Shown here: positions 1 to 6,667 of the stretch, one piece after another
Layout: each line of letters starts with the position of its first letter
Position numbering within the stretch: position 1 is the stretch's first letter
DNA from: Bacillota bacterium
GTDB taxonomy: Bacteria; Bacillota; Clostridia; Peptostreptococcales; Anaerovoracaceae
Reading direction: 5' to 3'
Assembly (NCBI GenBank): GCA_016293805.1
Contig: JAEDDI010000027.1
Location: 1-24,501 of the forward strand
DNA length: 24,501 nucleotides
The notes under the pieces: generated by a model
What the model was told of the DNA's origin: nothing
What the model saw: only the letters and a program-made list of their open reading frames with translations
Databases searched by the model: none
Position numbers and translations under genes: made by a program

Positions 1-86
1 TTTACAGGTAAATCCACGTAACTACAAATGTGTGGTCACTTCATATTATCTAACTGTTATAGAACAGATTATATCATAACATCTAT

Positions 87-131
87 TAGACTAAAACACA
101 GTATATAGTTTATATATTTAATAGACTAAAA
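87..131. repeat. direct repeat TAGACTAAAA x2 in AT-rich intergenic DNA
   Basis: The 10-mer TAGACTAAAA occurs at 87-96 and again at 122-131, 35 bp apart, in the AT-rich stretch beyond the pyr operon terminator. On the minus strand a TATAAT hexamer lies at 68-73 and could be the -10 box of a gene outside the window. The repeats could then be operator half-sites, but no gene is visible here and the copies may be chance in AT-rich DNA. Confidence 0.3.
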
Positions 132-136
132 TGTAC

Positions 137-175
137 AAAAACAGCGAATATCATTAATTTTTCAATGATATTCGC
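137..175 (-). terminator. intrinsic terminator of the pyr operon
   Basis: A perfect 12-bp stem (144-155 paired with 164-175) with an 8-nt loop is followed on the minus strand by TGTTTTTG. It lies about 55 nt beyond the pyrI stop codon. A second small palindrome (GGACT/AGTCC, 189-204) lies between pyrI and this hairpin. It marks the end of the eight-gene pyr transcript. Confidence 0.9.
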
Positions 176-228
176 CTATACTTATTATGGACTAATTTAA
201 GTCCTTATATTATTCTGCAGAATAAAAA

Positions 229-651
229 TTAAAGTTTCTTTGCCTTTGATTCGCAATATATGCATCTGTATACCTTATGCTCTGTATCTGTCAGCCTGAA
301 TACATGGTCAAGTTCCTGCTCTGTTGATGTGATGCATCTTGGATTCCTGCACTTAATTACATTCACAAGTTTCTCCGGAAGATCAAGATTATGCTTTGCA
401 TCCAGCTTCCCGTTTCTTATAACGCTAACCGTCGCCGACGGGTCCACATATCCTATCGCATCAAGGTTTACTTCAATTTCAGCGTCAATCTTAATAATGT
501 CTTTTCTCCCCATCTTACGGCTTGATGCATTTTTTATAATTGCGACCTGTGCGTCAAGCTCATCCAGTTTCAGCAAACTGTAAAGCTTCATAGCTTTGCC
601 TGCAGTTATATGATCTATAACTATCCCGTTTTCTATTGCATCAATATTCAT
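229..651 (-). CDS. pyrI: aspartate carbamoyltransferase regulatory chain PyrI
   Basis: This is the regulatory subunit of aspartate transcarbamoylase. It has no catalytic activity but binds nucleotide effectors in its N-terminal domain and holds catalytic trimers together through a C-terminal zinc domain. The 140-aa product has the four zinc cysteines C101, C106 (CRNPRC), C130 and C133 (CIYC) and the family's usual length. The start chosen is the ATG at 651, which overlaps the pyrB stop as ATGA and has GGAGGTGA just upstream. A longer in-frame extension to 729 lies inside pyrB and lacks its own signal. It is last in the operon, next to its catalytic partner. Together with PyrR this implies both allosteric and transcriptional control of the pathway. 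Confidence 0.95.
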   Translation of the reverse strand: MNIDAIENGIVIDHITAGKAMKLYSLLKLDELDAQVAIIKNASSRKMGRKDIIKIDAEIEVNLDAIGYVDPSATVSVIRNGKLDAKHNLDLPEKLVNVIKCRNPRCITSTEQELDHVFRLTDTEHKVYRCIYCESKAKKL

Positions 652-1568
652 TGTACATTCACCTCCAAAAGCTTGAGAAGAAGAGCCATTCTCATATATT
701 TGCCGTTCAGAACCTGCTTGAAGTAGCAAGCTCTCGGATCATCATCTATCCTGATACTGATTTCATTAACCCTTGGAAGAGGGTGCATTATAATCATATC
801 TTCTTTCGCTTTCTCAATTTTTGACGGCTCAAGTATATAGCTGTCCTTTAACCGCATATAGTCTTCTTCATTGAAAAATCTCTCTCTCTGAACTCTGGTC
901 ATGTACAGGACATCAAGATCTGCCATATATTCAAGAAGGTCTTCTGTTTCCATGTATTCCATCCCGTTCTTTTCAAGAACATCTTTTTTCATGTATTCCG
1001 GAAGACGAAGTTCTTCAGGAGATATGAGAACCACTTTTATCCCGCTGTATCTTGAAAGAGCATTTATGAGCGAATGAACAGTCCTTCCGAATTTGAGATC
1101 ACCGCAGAATCCCACTGTAAGATTGTCGAAGCCGCCCTTTTCTCTGTATATTGTAAGTATGTCTGCAAGTGTCTGAGTAGGATGATTGTGACCTCCATCT
1201 CCTGCATTTATTACAGGGATTGTCGCATTGTTTCCTGCTACATACGGTGCGCCTTCCTTTGGATGCCTCATTGCAATGATGTCTGCATAGCAGCTTACTG
1301 TCCTGGCTGTATCCGCTATGCTCTCTCCCTTGGCGGCAGATGAAGAGCCTGCACTTGATACTGAAAGCACATGTCCGCCCAGTTCGTACATGGCAGCTTC
1401 AAAACTGAGCCTCGTCCTTGTTGATGGTTCAAAGAAAAGTGTTGCAAGTTTCTTTCCTTCACATGCATGTGCGTACTTCCCCGGATTATCAATTATATCA
1501 CATGCAGTCTCTATGAGTCCGTCGAGCTCTTCCACCGAAAGATCCAGTATATCTATAAGATTTTTCAT
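648..1568 (-). CDS. pyrB: aspartate carbamoyltransferase catalytic chain PyrB
   Basis: It condenses carbamoyl phosphate with aspartate to give N-carbamoyl-aspartate, the committed step of cytosolic pyrimidine synthesis. The 306-aa length is normal. The carbamoyl-phosphate loop FFEPSTRTR is at residues 45-53, the mobile-loop lysine of AAKGES is near residue 80, and HPTQTLAD starts at H129. The ATG overlaps the pyrE stop (ATGA, 1565-1568) with AGGAGGTGAAG upstream, and the 3' end overlaps pyrI in the same way. Translational coupling of catalytic and regulatory chains is therefore likely. No missing catalytic residue was noticed. Confidence 0.97.
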   Translation of the reverse strand: MKNLIDILDLSVEELDGLIETACDIIDNPGKYAHACEGKKLATLFFEPSTRTRLSFEAAMYELGGHVLSVSSAGSSSAAKGESIADTARTVSCYADIIAMRHPKEGAPYVAGNNATIPVINAGDGGHNHPTQTLADILTIYREKGGFDNLTVGFCGDLKFGRTVHSLINALSRYSGIKVVLISPEELRLPEYMKKDVLEKNGMEYMETEDLLEYMADLDVLYMTRVQRERFFNEEDYMRLKDSYILEPSKIEKAKEDMIIMHPLPRVNEISIRIDDDPRACYFKQVLNGKYMRMALLLKLLEVNVQ

Positions 1569-2218
1569 GAATTCTTCACCTCCTCTTTTATCCAGCTTTC
1601 ATCTGAAGGATTATCTCTGAACCTGAGAATTCTTTCTCTGTCCTCTCTCCCTATTCGGCCTTCTTCAGCCGCCGTTTCTACAAGAGTATCAAGGTCGCAC
1701 AGGCTGATGTTTTCTATGCCGTTTTCAGCAAGTCTTTCTTTTCCTTTTTTCATTCCATATGTGAATATGCTTATAATTCCCAGAACTTCCGCTCCGGCTT
1801 CTCTCAGAGCGCTCACACATTCAATCGCAGAGCCTGCAGTTGAAATGAGATCTTCTATCACAACTACCTTCTGCCCCTTTTCCAGCTTTCCTTCGATTCT
1901 GTTGGCTCTGCCGTGGTCTTTTGCAGAACCCCTTACATATCCCATCGGCATTCCAAGTATATGACCTGCAATAGCCGCATGTGCAATGCCTGCTGTGCTC
2001 GTCCCCATCAGTACCTGCGCCTCCGGAAACCTGTCTCTTACAGTCTCTGCAATGCCCTGTTCAATCACATCTCTTACTTCTGGTGCTGTCAGAGTAAGTC
2101 TGTTATCACAGTATACCGGACTCTTTATTCCGCTTGCCCATGTAAAAGGTTTGTCCGGACTCAGAAATACTGCTCCTATTGATAATAATCCTTTTGCAAC
2201 CTGTGTGTTTAAGTCCAT
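1565..2218 (-). CDS. pyrE: orotate phosphoribosyltransferase PyrE
   Basis: It transfers the phosphoribosyl group of PRPP to orotate, giving OMP. The 217-aa product has the family signature WASGIKSPVYCDNR (residues 27-40) and the PRPP loop VVVIEDLISTAGSA (118-131). The start is placed at the ATG at 2218, preceded by TTAGGAGGAAAT. The open frame continues upstream to 2251, but that would run into pyrF and lacks a separate ribosome binding site. The Shine-Dalgarno overlaps the pyrF stop region, and the 3' end overlaps pyrB by 4 nt. It is in its standard place between pyrF and pyrB. Confidence 0.96.
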   Translation of the reverse strand: MDLNTQVAKGLLSIGAVFLSPDKPFTWASGIKSPVYCDNRLTLTAPEVRDVIEQGIAETVRDRFPEAQVLMGTSTAGIAHAAIAGHILGMPMGYVRGSAKDHGRANRIEGKLEKGQKVVVIEDLISTAGSAIECVSALREAGAEVLGIISIFTYGMKKGKERLAENGIENISLCDLDTLVETAAEEGRIGREDRERILRFRDNPSDESWIKEEVKNS

Positions 2219-2226
2219 ATTTCCTC

Positions 2227-2928
2227 CTAACCTATAAACTCTCTGATGCATCTTTCATATGCAGCAGCAGGATCTTCAGCTGCCGTAACGGATCTTCCCA
2301 CTACGATATAGTCCGATCCGGCACCCTTCGCTTTCTCCGGTGTCATGATTCTGCTCTGGTCTCCCCTGCTGTCACCTGCAAATCTGATGCCGGGTGTCAC
2401 AGTCAGGAAATCTATGCCGCAGACTCTATGTACATCAGCGGCTTCATGAGGAGAACATACGACTCCGTCAAGTCCTGCGTCTCTTGCATTTGCGGCATAA
2501 TGCATCACCACATCATTCATTGATTCTCTAATCAGAAGATCCTCCCTCATCTGTTCTTCATCCGTTGAGGTAAGCTGTGTGACCGCTATGATAAGAGGTC
2601 GCTTTCCATTGCTGCCCTCTTCAAGACCTTCAACAGCAGCTTTCATCATCTTCACCGTTCCGCTGGCGTGGACATTTACAATATCAACACCAAGTCCTGC
2701 AAGAACCTTCATTGCTTTCTTTACAGTGTTTGGTATATCGTGCAGTTTAAGATCAAGAAATATTCTGTGCCCTCTCTCTTTGATTCCCCTTATGATTTCC
2801 GGTCCTTCTGCATAATAAAGTTCCATTCCAATCTTCACAAAAGGTTTGTCTTCTCCGAATCTGCCAAGAAAATCATATGTCTTTTCAGCACTGTCAAAAT
2901 CGCACGCTATTATTACGTCTTTTCCCAT
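2227..2928 (-). CDS. pyrF: orotidine 5'-phosphate decarboxylase PyrF
   Basis: It decarboxylates OMP to UMP, the last step of the pathway. The 233-aa product carries the invariant catalytic tetrad motif DLKLHD (D59, K61, D64), the substrate residues D10 and K32, and a C-terminal VVGRSVT phosphate loop. The start is set at the ATG at 2928 because GGAGGTG lies 9 nt upstream and the pyrD stop is 1 nt away. An upstream ATG at 2958 would add ten residues inside pyrD. Length and motifs match the short bacterial (group 1) OMP decarboxylases. Confidence 0.95.
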   Translation of the reverse strand: MGKDVIIACDFDSAEKTYDFLGRFGEDKPFVKIGMELYYAEGPEIIRGIKERGHRIFLDLKLHDIPNTVKKAMKVLAGLGVDIVNVHASGTVKMMKAAVEGLEEGSNGKRPLIIAVTQLTSTDEEQMREDLLIRESMNDVVMHYAANARDAGLDGVVCSPHEAADVHRVCGIDFLTVTPGIRFAGDSRGDQSRIMTPEKAKGAGSDYIVVGRSVTAAEDPAAAYERCIREFIG

Positions 2929-2929
2929 T

Positions 2930-3841
2930 CTATTTTGCACCTCCGATAATATCTTCAAGTCTGTCTATTCCATATCTGTCCATAACGCCTTCAAGATCAG
3001 AGATAATTTCACTGCAGGCATAAGGATTGACAAGGTTGGCAGTTCCTACTTCAACTGCACAGGCTCCCGCAAGCATCATCTCCACAACATCTTCAGCTTT
3101 TGATACTCCACCCATCCCTATAACCGGAATATCAACAGCAGATGTCACCTGATACACCATTCTCAGTGCCACCGGAAATACTGCAGGACCGGAAAGCCCT
3201 CCTGTGACATTTCCAAGCAGAGGCTTTCTGTTCTTAATATCTATCCTCATTCCCATTATTGTGTTTATTAGGCTTATTCCGTCTGCTCCAGCATATTCTG
3301 CTGCTTTTGCTGTCTCACATATATCTGTCACATTTGGCGACAGCTTTACAATGACCGGTTTTTCTGTGACTTTTTTTATCTTTTCAATCAGTTTTGCACA
3401 CTGCCGGGCATCTGTCCCGAATGCCAGCCCGCCTCCGTGCACATTAGGACAGCTTACATTAACTTCAAGCCATCCTACCTGATTATGGCCGTCAAGCATT
3501 CTGCATGTATAAACATATTCTTCCTCTGAAAACCCGCATACATTTGCCATTACCGGCTTATGAAAACACTCTCTTATCTTCGGAAGTTCCTCAGATATGA
3601 CCTTTTCAACCCCCGGGTTCTGAAGGCCGACTGCATTGAGCATTCCTCCCGGTGTCTCTGCTATTCGCGGCAGTGCATTTCCATACCTTGGTTCTTTGGT
3701 CGTTCCTTTAAACGAAAATGTTCCCAGGCAGTTAATGTCATATATCTCGGCAAATTCATAACCGTATCCGAAAGTTCCCGATGCAGGAATCACCGGATTA
3801 TCAAGCCTTATGCCGAGAAGATCAACACTCAGTCTTCCCAT
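2930..3841 (-). CDS. pyrD: dihydroorotate dehydrogenase (NAD+), catalytic subunit PyrD (class 1B)
   Basis: It oxidises dihydroorotate to orotate with FMN. In class 1B enzymes the electrons pass to NAD+ through the PyrK subunit, encoded just upstream. The 303-aa soluble protein lacks the N-terminal membrane helix of class 2 enzymes. It has the class 1 active-site cysteine in NVSCPNV (C131), the GTFGYGYEF segment near residue 22 and the SFKGTT flavin-site segment near residue 43. The ATG at 3841 follows AAGGAGGAAATCTT and overlaps the end of pyrK by 13 nt, which suggests coupled synthesis of the two subunits. Confidence 0.95.
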   Translation of the reverse strand: MGRLSVDLLGIRLDNPVIPASGTFGYGYEFAEIYDINCLGTFSFKGTTKEPRYGNALPRIAETPGGMLNAVGLQNPGVEKVISEELPKIRECFHKPVMANVCGFSEEEYVYTCRMLDGHNQVGWLEVNVSCPNVHGGGLAFGTDARQCAKLIEKIKKVTEKPVIVKLSPNVTDICETAKAAEYAGADGISLINTIMGMRIDIKNRKPLLGNVTGGLSGPAVFPVALRMVYQVTSAVDIPVIGMGGVSKAEDVVEMMLAGACAVEVGTANLVNPYACSEIISDLEGVMDRYGIDRLEDIIGGAK

Positions 3842-4563
3842 AAGATTTCCTCCTTGTACAATACAGGACCATCCTTGCAGATTCTCTTGTAGCCTTCTTT
3901 TGTTTTACATGTGCATCCCATACACGCTCCGAACCCGCATCCCATTCTTTCCTCAAAGCTGAACTGTCCGTCACCATTCCAGCTGCTGTAAACTCCTTTC
4001 AGCATCGCCTTCGGTCCGCATGTGTATATATATGTGCAGTCCCCGCCTAAATACTCTGAAGGGTAACCCCTGTCTCCGGCACTTCCGTCCACTGTCACCA
4101 CTCGCGTATCAACGCCCAGAGCTCTTAATTCATCTGCAAGAATAACCTCCTTTGCAGTATTAAAACCAAGTACGCAAGAAACCTCTTTCCCTGCTGCAGC
4201 GAGCTCTTTTGCGAGCATGTACAGAGGTGCCGATCCTATTCCTCCTCCCGCAAGAAGAGGTTTTTCTCCACATACTGTGATATCAAATCCGTTCCCAAGT
4301 CCATAAAGAACATCCAGTTTTCTGCCTTCCTCATATTCTCTCATTGCAGCAGTTCCCTCTCCTGCTATCCTGTAACATATAACTATCTTACTGCCGTATG
4401 CATCACAGACAGAGACAGGACGGCGGAGAGTGAAACCATCAAGTTTAATGTCAATAAACTGTCCCGGTATTATGTTCACATCTTTTTCTCCTTCAAGAAC
4501 CATTCTGTATGTCCCCGCTGCAATCTCGATGTTTTCCTTAATACTGAATATTCCCTTCTTCAT
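3829..4563 (-). CDS. pyrK: dihydroorotate dehydrogenase electron transfer subunit PyrK
   Basis: PyrK passes electrons from the FMN of PyrD through a [2Fe-2S] cluster and FAD to NAD+. The 244-aa product has the ferredoxin-reductase FAD motif RRPVSV (47-52), a glycine-rich nucleotide site (LLAGGGIGSAP, 103-113) and a C-terminal iron-sulfur motif CX4CX2CX11C (C209, C214, C217, C229). Its ATG forms an ATGA overlap with the pyrC stop, and its GAGGAGAA ribosome binding site lies inside pyrC. It overlaps pyrD, its obligate partner. Confidence 0.95.
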   Translation of the reverse strand: MKKGIFSIKENIEIAAGTYRMVLEGEKDVNIIPGQFIDIKLDGFTLRRPVSVCDAYGSKIVICYRIAGEGTAAMREYEEGRKLDVLYGLGNGFDITVCGEKPLLAGGGIGSAPLYMLAKELAAAGKEVSCVLGFNTAKEVILADELRALGVDTRVVTVDGSAGDRGYPSEYLGGDCTYIYTCGPKAMLKGVYSSWNGDGQFSFEERMGCGFGACMGCTCKTKEGYKRICKDGPVLYKEEILWED

Positions 4564-5669
4564 ACATTCTCCTCATAAACCAGATATCCTCCGCAAAACA
4601 GAGCCCTGCATCTTCCGTATACTTTCATTCCCTCAAAAGGTGATGATTTTCCCATAGAAAGAAACTCATCCGAATCTATAACATATTCCGCATCATTGTC
4701 CCACACACAGAAATCTCCTGTCATATCTATGCCGAATCTCTTCGCAGGATTGACAGACATCAATTCTGTAAGACGCGCCTCCGATATGATACCTGTCTTA
4801 ACAAGGCGGGTATACAAAACCGGGAATGCCGTTTCAATTCCCACTATTCCAGACAGACTGTCAAACCCTCTGTTCTTTTCTTCAGCACTGTGCGGTGCAT
4901 GGTCTGTGGCAATCATATCAATAGTTCCGTCAATTATCCCTTCTATAAGCGCTTCCCGGTCCTTCCTCCCCCGTATAGGCGGGTTCATCTTGAATCGTCC
5001 TTCATTCCTTACATCACTTTCGTCAAATACCAGATAGTGAGGAGCAGTCTCACATGAAATATCAATTCCGTCAGCTTTTGCCTGCCGTATCAGTTCCACA
5101 CTTTCTCTGCAGGAAATATGGCATACATGAAAAGCTGCACCTGTCTGTGCCGCAAGCTTTATATCTCTTTCCACTTCCATCCATTCAGATCTCCTGTCCT
5201 GGGCCGGAAACCTCTCATCCTCGCAGTGAGCCGCCACTATCTTTCCCAGTTTTTTTGCTTCGGTCATTGCATTTCTCATCATTTCCTCAGACTGAACACC
5301 TTTCCCGTCATCAGAAAATGCTATCACATGTTCTGCCATCTCATCCATATCTGAAAGCTGCTCACCATTCTCGCCTTTTGTTATAGCACCGTATGGATAT
5401 ACCGCAACTGCAGCATCCCGATCTATTGCTTCTGTCTGTACTCTGAGGTTTTCAAGGCTGTCCGGAACAGGATTCAGATTAGGCATAGTACATACCGCGC
5501 CGTATCCTCCGCGTGCTGCCGCCATACTCCCGCTCCGCATGGTCTCCTTGTATGTGTATCCTGGTTCTCTGAAGTGCACGTGCACATCACAGAATGCAGG
5601 ATATACGCTCATCCTGCCGGCTATTTTTCTTATCTCATCTTCTTCGTATTTTCTTCCCTTTTCGAACAC
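4560..5669 (-). CDS. pyrC: dihydroorotase PyrC (class I, short N-terminus)
   Basis: It cyclises N-carbamoyl-aspartate to dihydroorotate. The 369-aa product has metal-binding motifs in order: DVHVHFREPG (from D28), AAHCED, HVCHIS, SCETAPHYL and ATDHAPHS. The start is a GTG at 5669 with GGGAGGATAAT directly upstream; an ATG 19 codons further in has no such signal. Typical class I dihydroorotases are about 425 aa with the HxH motif near residue 60. Here HxH is about 30 residues earlier, so most of the N-terminal beta-sandwich strands are missing. The gene is the first after the second PyrR attenuator and overlaps pyrK by 4 nt. Confidence 0.94.
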   Translation of the reverse strand: MFEKGRKYEEDEIRKIAGRMSVYPAFCDVHVHFREPGYTYKETMRSGSMAAARGGYGAVCTMPNLNPVPDSLENLRVQTEAIDRDAAVAVYPYGAITKGENGEQLSDMDEMAEHVIAFSDDGKGVQSEEMMRNAMTEAKKLGKIVAAHCEDERFPAQDRRSEWMEVERDIKLAAQTGAAFHVCHISCRESVELIRQAKADGIDISCETAPHYLVFDESDVRNEGRFKMNPPIRGRKDREALIEGIIDGTIDMIATDHAPHSAEEKNRGFDSLSGIVGIETAFPVLYTRLVKTGIISEARLTELMSVNPAKRFGIDMTGDFCVWDNDAEYVIDSDEFLSMGKSSPFEGMKVYGRCRALFCGGYLVYEENV

Positions 5670-5683
5670 ATTATCCTCCCATT

Positions 5684-5706
5684 AAAAAAACCTGCCCGCG
5701 GCAGGT
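5684..5706 (-). terminator. PyrR-controlled attenuator terminator before pyrC
   Basis: On the minus strand a 7-bp GC-rich stem (ACCTGCC with GGCAGGT, triloop GCG) is followed by seven T residues. It stands between pyrR and pyrC, so unconditional termination would silence the whole biosynthetic operon. It lies 35 nt after a PyrR-type hairpin (5741-5756). The CGGCA on the 3' flank of that hairpin can pair with the TGCCG at the start of this stem, giving a plausible antiterminator. Confidence 0.88.
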
Positions 5707-5740
5707 CATAAGAATACACAGGTACTCCATCCGATCTTGC

Positions 5741-5756
5741 CGACATCTCTGTATCG
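5741..5756 (-). promoter_or_regulatory. PyrR-binding RNA hairpin, second copy (pyrR-pyrC gap)
   Basis: The minus-strand RNA reads CGATA-CAGAGA-TGTCG: a 5-bp stem with one G-U pair and the hexaloop CAGAGA. This fits the CNGNGA loop of PyrR-binding (anti-antiterminator) sites known from Bacillus. It starts 2 nt after the pyrR stop codon. The neighbouring sequence CTTTAA and the 3' flank CGGCAAGAT are shared with the copy at 6372-6387. PyrR-UMP binding would stabilise the hairpin and allow the terminator at 5684-5706 to form. Confidence 0.88.
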
Positions 5757-5758
5757 AT

Positions 5759-6295
5759 TTAAAGATCCTTCAAAATATATACTGCACTTTCTTCATCATG
5801 CCCATCGATTTTCACTGAAATCCTTTCATGGTTTGAAGTCGGTACGTTCTTTCCTACATAATCAGCCTTTATCGGCAGTTCTCTGTGCCCTCTGTCAACC
5901 AGTACTGCCAGCTGAAGTTTCTTCGGTCTTCCGTAAGCAAATACAGCCTCAATGGCAGCTCTTGCAGTTCTTCCTGTATAGAGAACATCGTCAGCAAGAA
6001 TCACTGTCCTGTCTTTAATGTCACACGGAAAGTGACAGTCTCCGGCAAGTTCTGCTTTCCTGGCACTGGACAGGTCATCTCTGTGAATGGTAGGGTCTAT
6101 CGTTCCCACGGGAACTTCTATACCCTCGAATCTGAAAATATTCTCCGCAAGGATACGCGCCATGGGAATTCCTCTTGTCCTGACACCCATCAGACATATA
6201 TCTTCTGCACCCTCGTTCTTTTCTATTATCTCGTGTGTAATCCTGGCAAGCGCTCTTCCTATCGCCTTTTCGTCCATTATTTTTGTCTTTTTCAT
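5759..6295 (-). CDS. pyrR: PyrR, pyrimidine operon RNA-binding attenuator / uracil phosphoribosyltransferase
   Basis: PyrR senses UMP/PRPP and binds pyr leader RNA hairpins to cause transcription termination; many homologues also make UMP from uracil and PRPP. The 178-aa product has the usual length and the PRPP motif VILADDVLYTGRT (98-110). The start is the ATG at 6295 after GGTGAA. The open frame extends to a TTG at 6307, but that lies in the T-tract of the leader terminator and has no ribosome binding site. It is the first gene of the operon and is flanked on both sides by PyrR-type hairpins, so it should regulate both itself and the downstream genes. Confidence 0.95.
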   Translation of the reverse strand: MKKTKIMDEKAIGRALARITHEIIEKNEGAEDICLMGVRTRGIPMARILAENIFRFEGIEVPVGTIDPTIHRDDLSSARKAELAGDCHFPCDIKDRTVILADDVLYTGRTARAAIEAVFAYGRPKKLQLAVLVDRGHRELPIKADYVGKNVPTSNHERISVKIDGHDEESAVYILKDL

Positions 6296-6305
6296 CTGAT
6301 TCACC

Positions 6306-6332
6306 AAAAAATCCTGCCGTTACCGGCAGGAT
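6306..6332 (-). terminator. PyrR-controlled attenuator terminator before pyrR
   Basis: A perfect 9-bp stem (6311-6319 with 6324-6332, 4-nt loop) is followed on the minus strand by a run of six T. It ends 10 nt before the pyrR start codon. The upstream RNA segment CGGCAAGATGA, which includes the 3' side of the PyrR hairpin, is complementary to TCATCCTGCCG in the 5' arm with a single mismatch. That gives a mutually exclusive antiterminator. Confidence 0.92.
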
Positions 6333-6371
6333 GATAGTTCCGAATATACCTGTACATTGTTTTCATCTTGC

Positions 6372-6387
6372 CGATATCTCTGTATCG
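6372..6387 (-). promoter_or_regulatory. PyrR-binding RNA hairpin, first copy (pyrR leader)
   Basis: The leader RNA contains CGATA-CAGAGA-TATCG: a perfect 5-bp stem closing the hexaloop CAGAGA, the canonical CNGNGA recognition loop of PyrR. It lies about 10 nt after the expected transcription start of the promoter at 6405-6433 and about 40 nt before the terminator at 6306-6332. Binding would free the terminator's 5' arm by sequestering CGGCAAGATGA. Confidence 0.9.
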
Positions 6388-6404
6388 CCTTAAAGACCTT
6401 AAAC

Positions 6405-6433
6405 ATAGTAGCATATATGGGGTTTACGGTCAA
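6405..6433 (-). promoter_or_regulatory. sigma-A promoter of the pyr operon
   Basis: The minus strand has TTGACC (-35, 6428-6433) and TACTAT (-10, 6405-6410) separated by exactly 17 bp. The expected start is near 6398, giving a leader of about 100 nt that contains the PyrR hairpin and terminator. The promoter begins 13 nt beyond the stop of the small gene at 6446-6667. Confidence 0.88.
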
Positions 6434-6445
6434 TACTATTCTTGC

Positions 6446-6667
6446 CTATCTGAAAGAAAAATACTTTCCATCATCCGACACTTCCACATCCTGCCCAAGC
6501 TGTGAAAAAGCATTTACAACATAATCGGAAACCTCTCTGTTCTCCTCATCTATATTCATATAAAACGAACCGCATGTATCGTGAATATGAACCTTTACAC
6601 CATACTTTTCCATTACCTCTGTGCGTATCTTTGCTGCGTCTACAATCGTTATCCTTAGAGCCATCAT
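6446..6667 (-). CDS. small unrecognised protein at the end of the lar operon
   Basis: This 73-aa product is mostly beta/alpha in character, with no signal peptide or membrane segment. A HIHDTCG motif lies near residues 27-33. That motif, the size and the aromatic C-terminus (KYFSFR) resemble small clostridial proteins annotated as RDAC family, but this is a recollection, not a search result. It starts ATGATG with GGAGGTGAG upstream; the first ATG overlaps the larC stop as ATGA and the second has better spacing. It is therefore translated with larC, which hints at a role with the nickel-pincer cofactor or its user enzyme, but no function can be assigned. Confidence 0.75.
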   Translation of the reverse strand: MMALRITIVDAAKIRTEVMEKYGVKVHIHDTCGSFYMNIDEENREVSDYVVNAFSQLGQDVEVSDDGKYFSFR

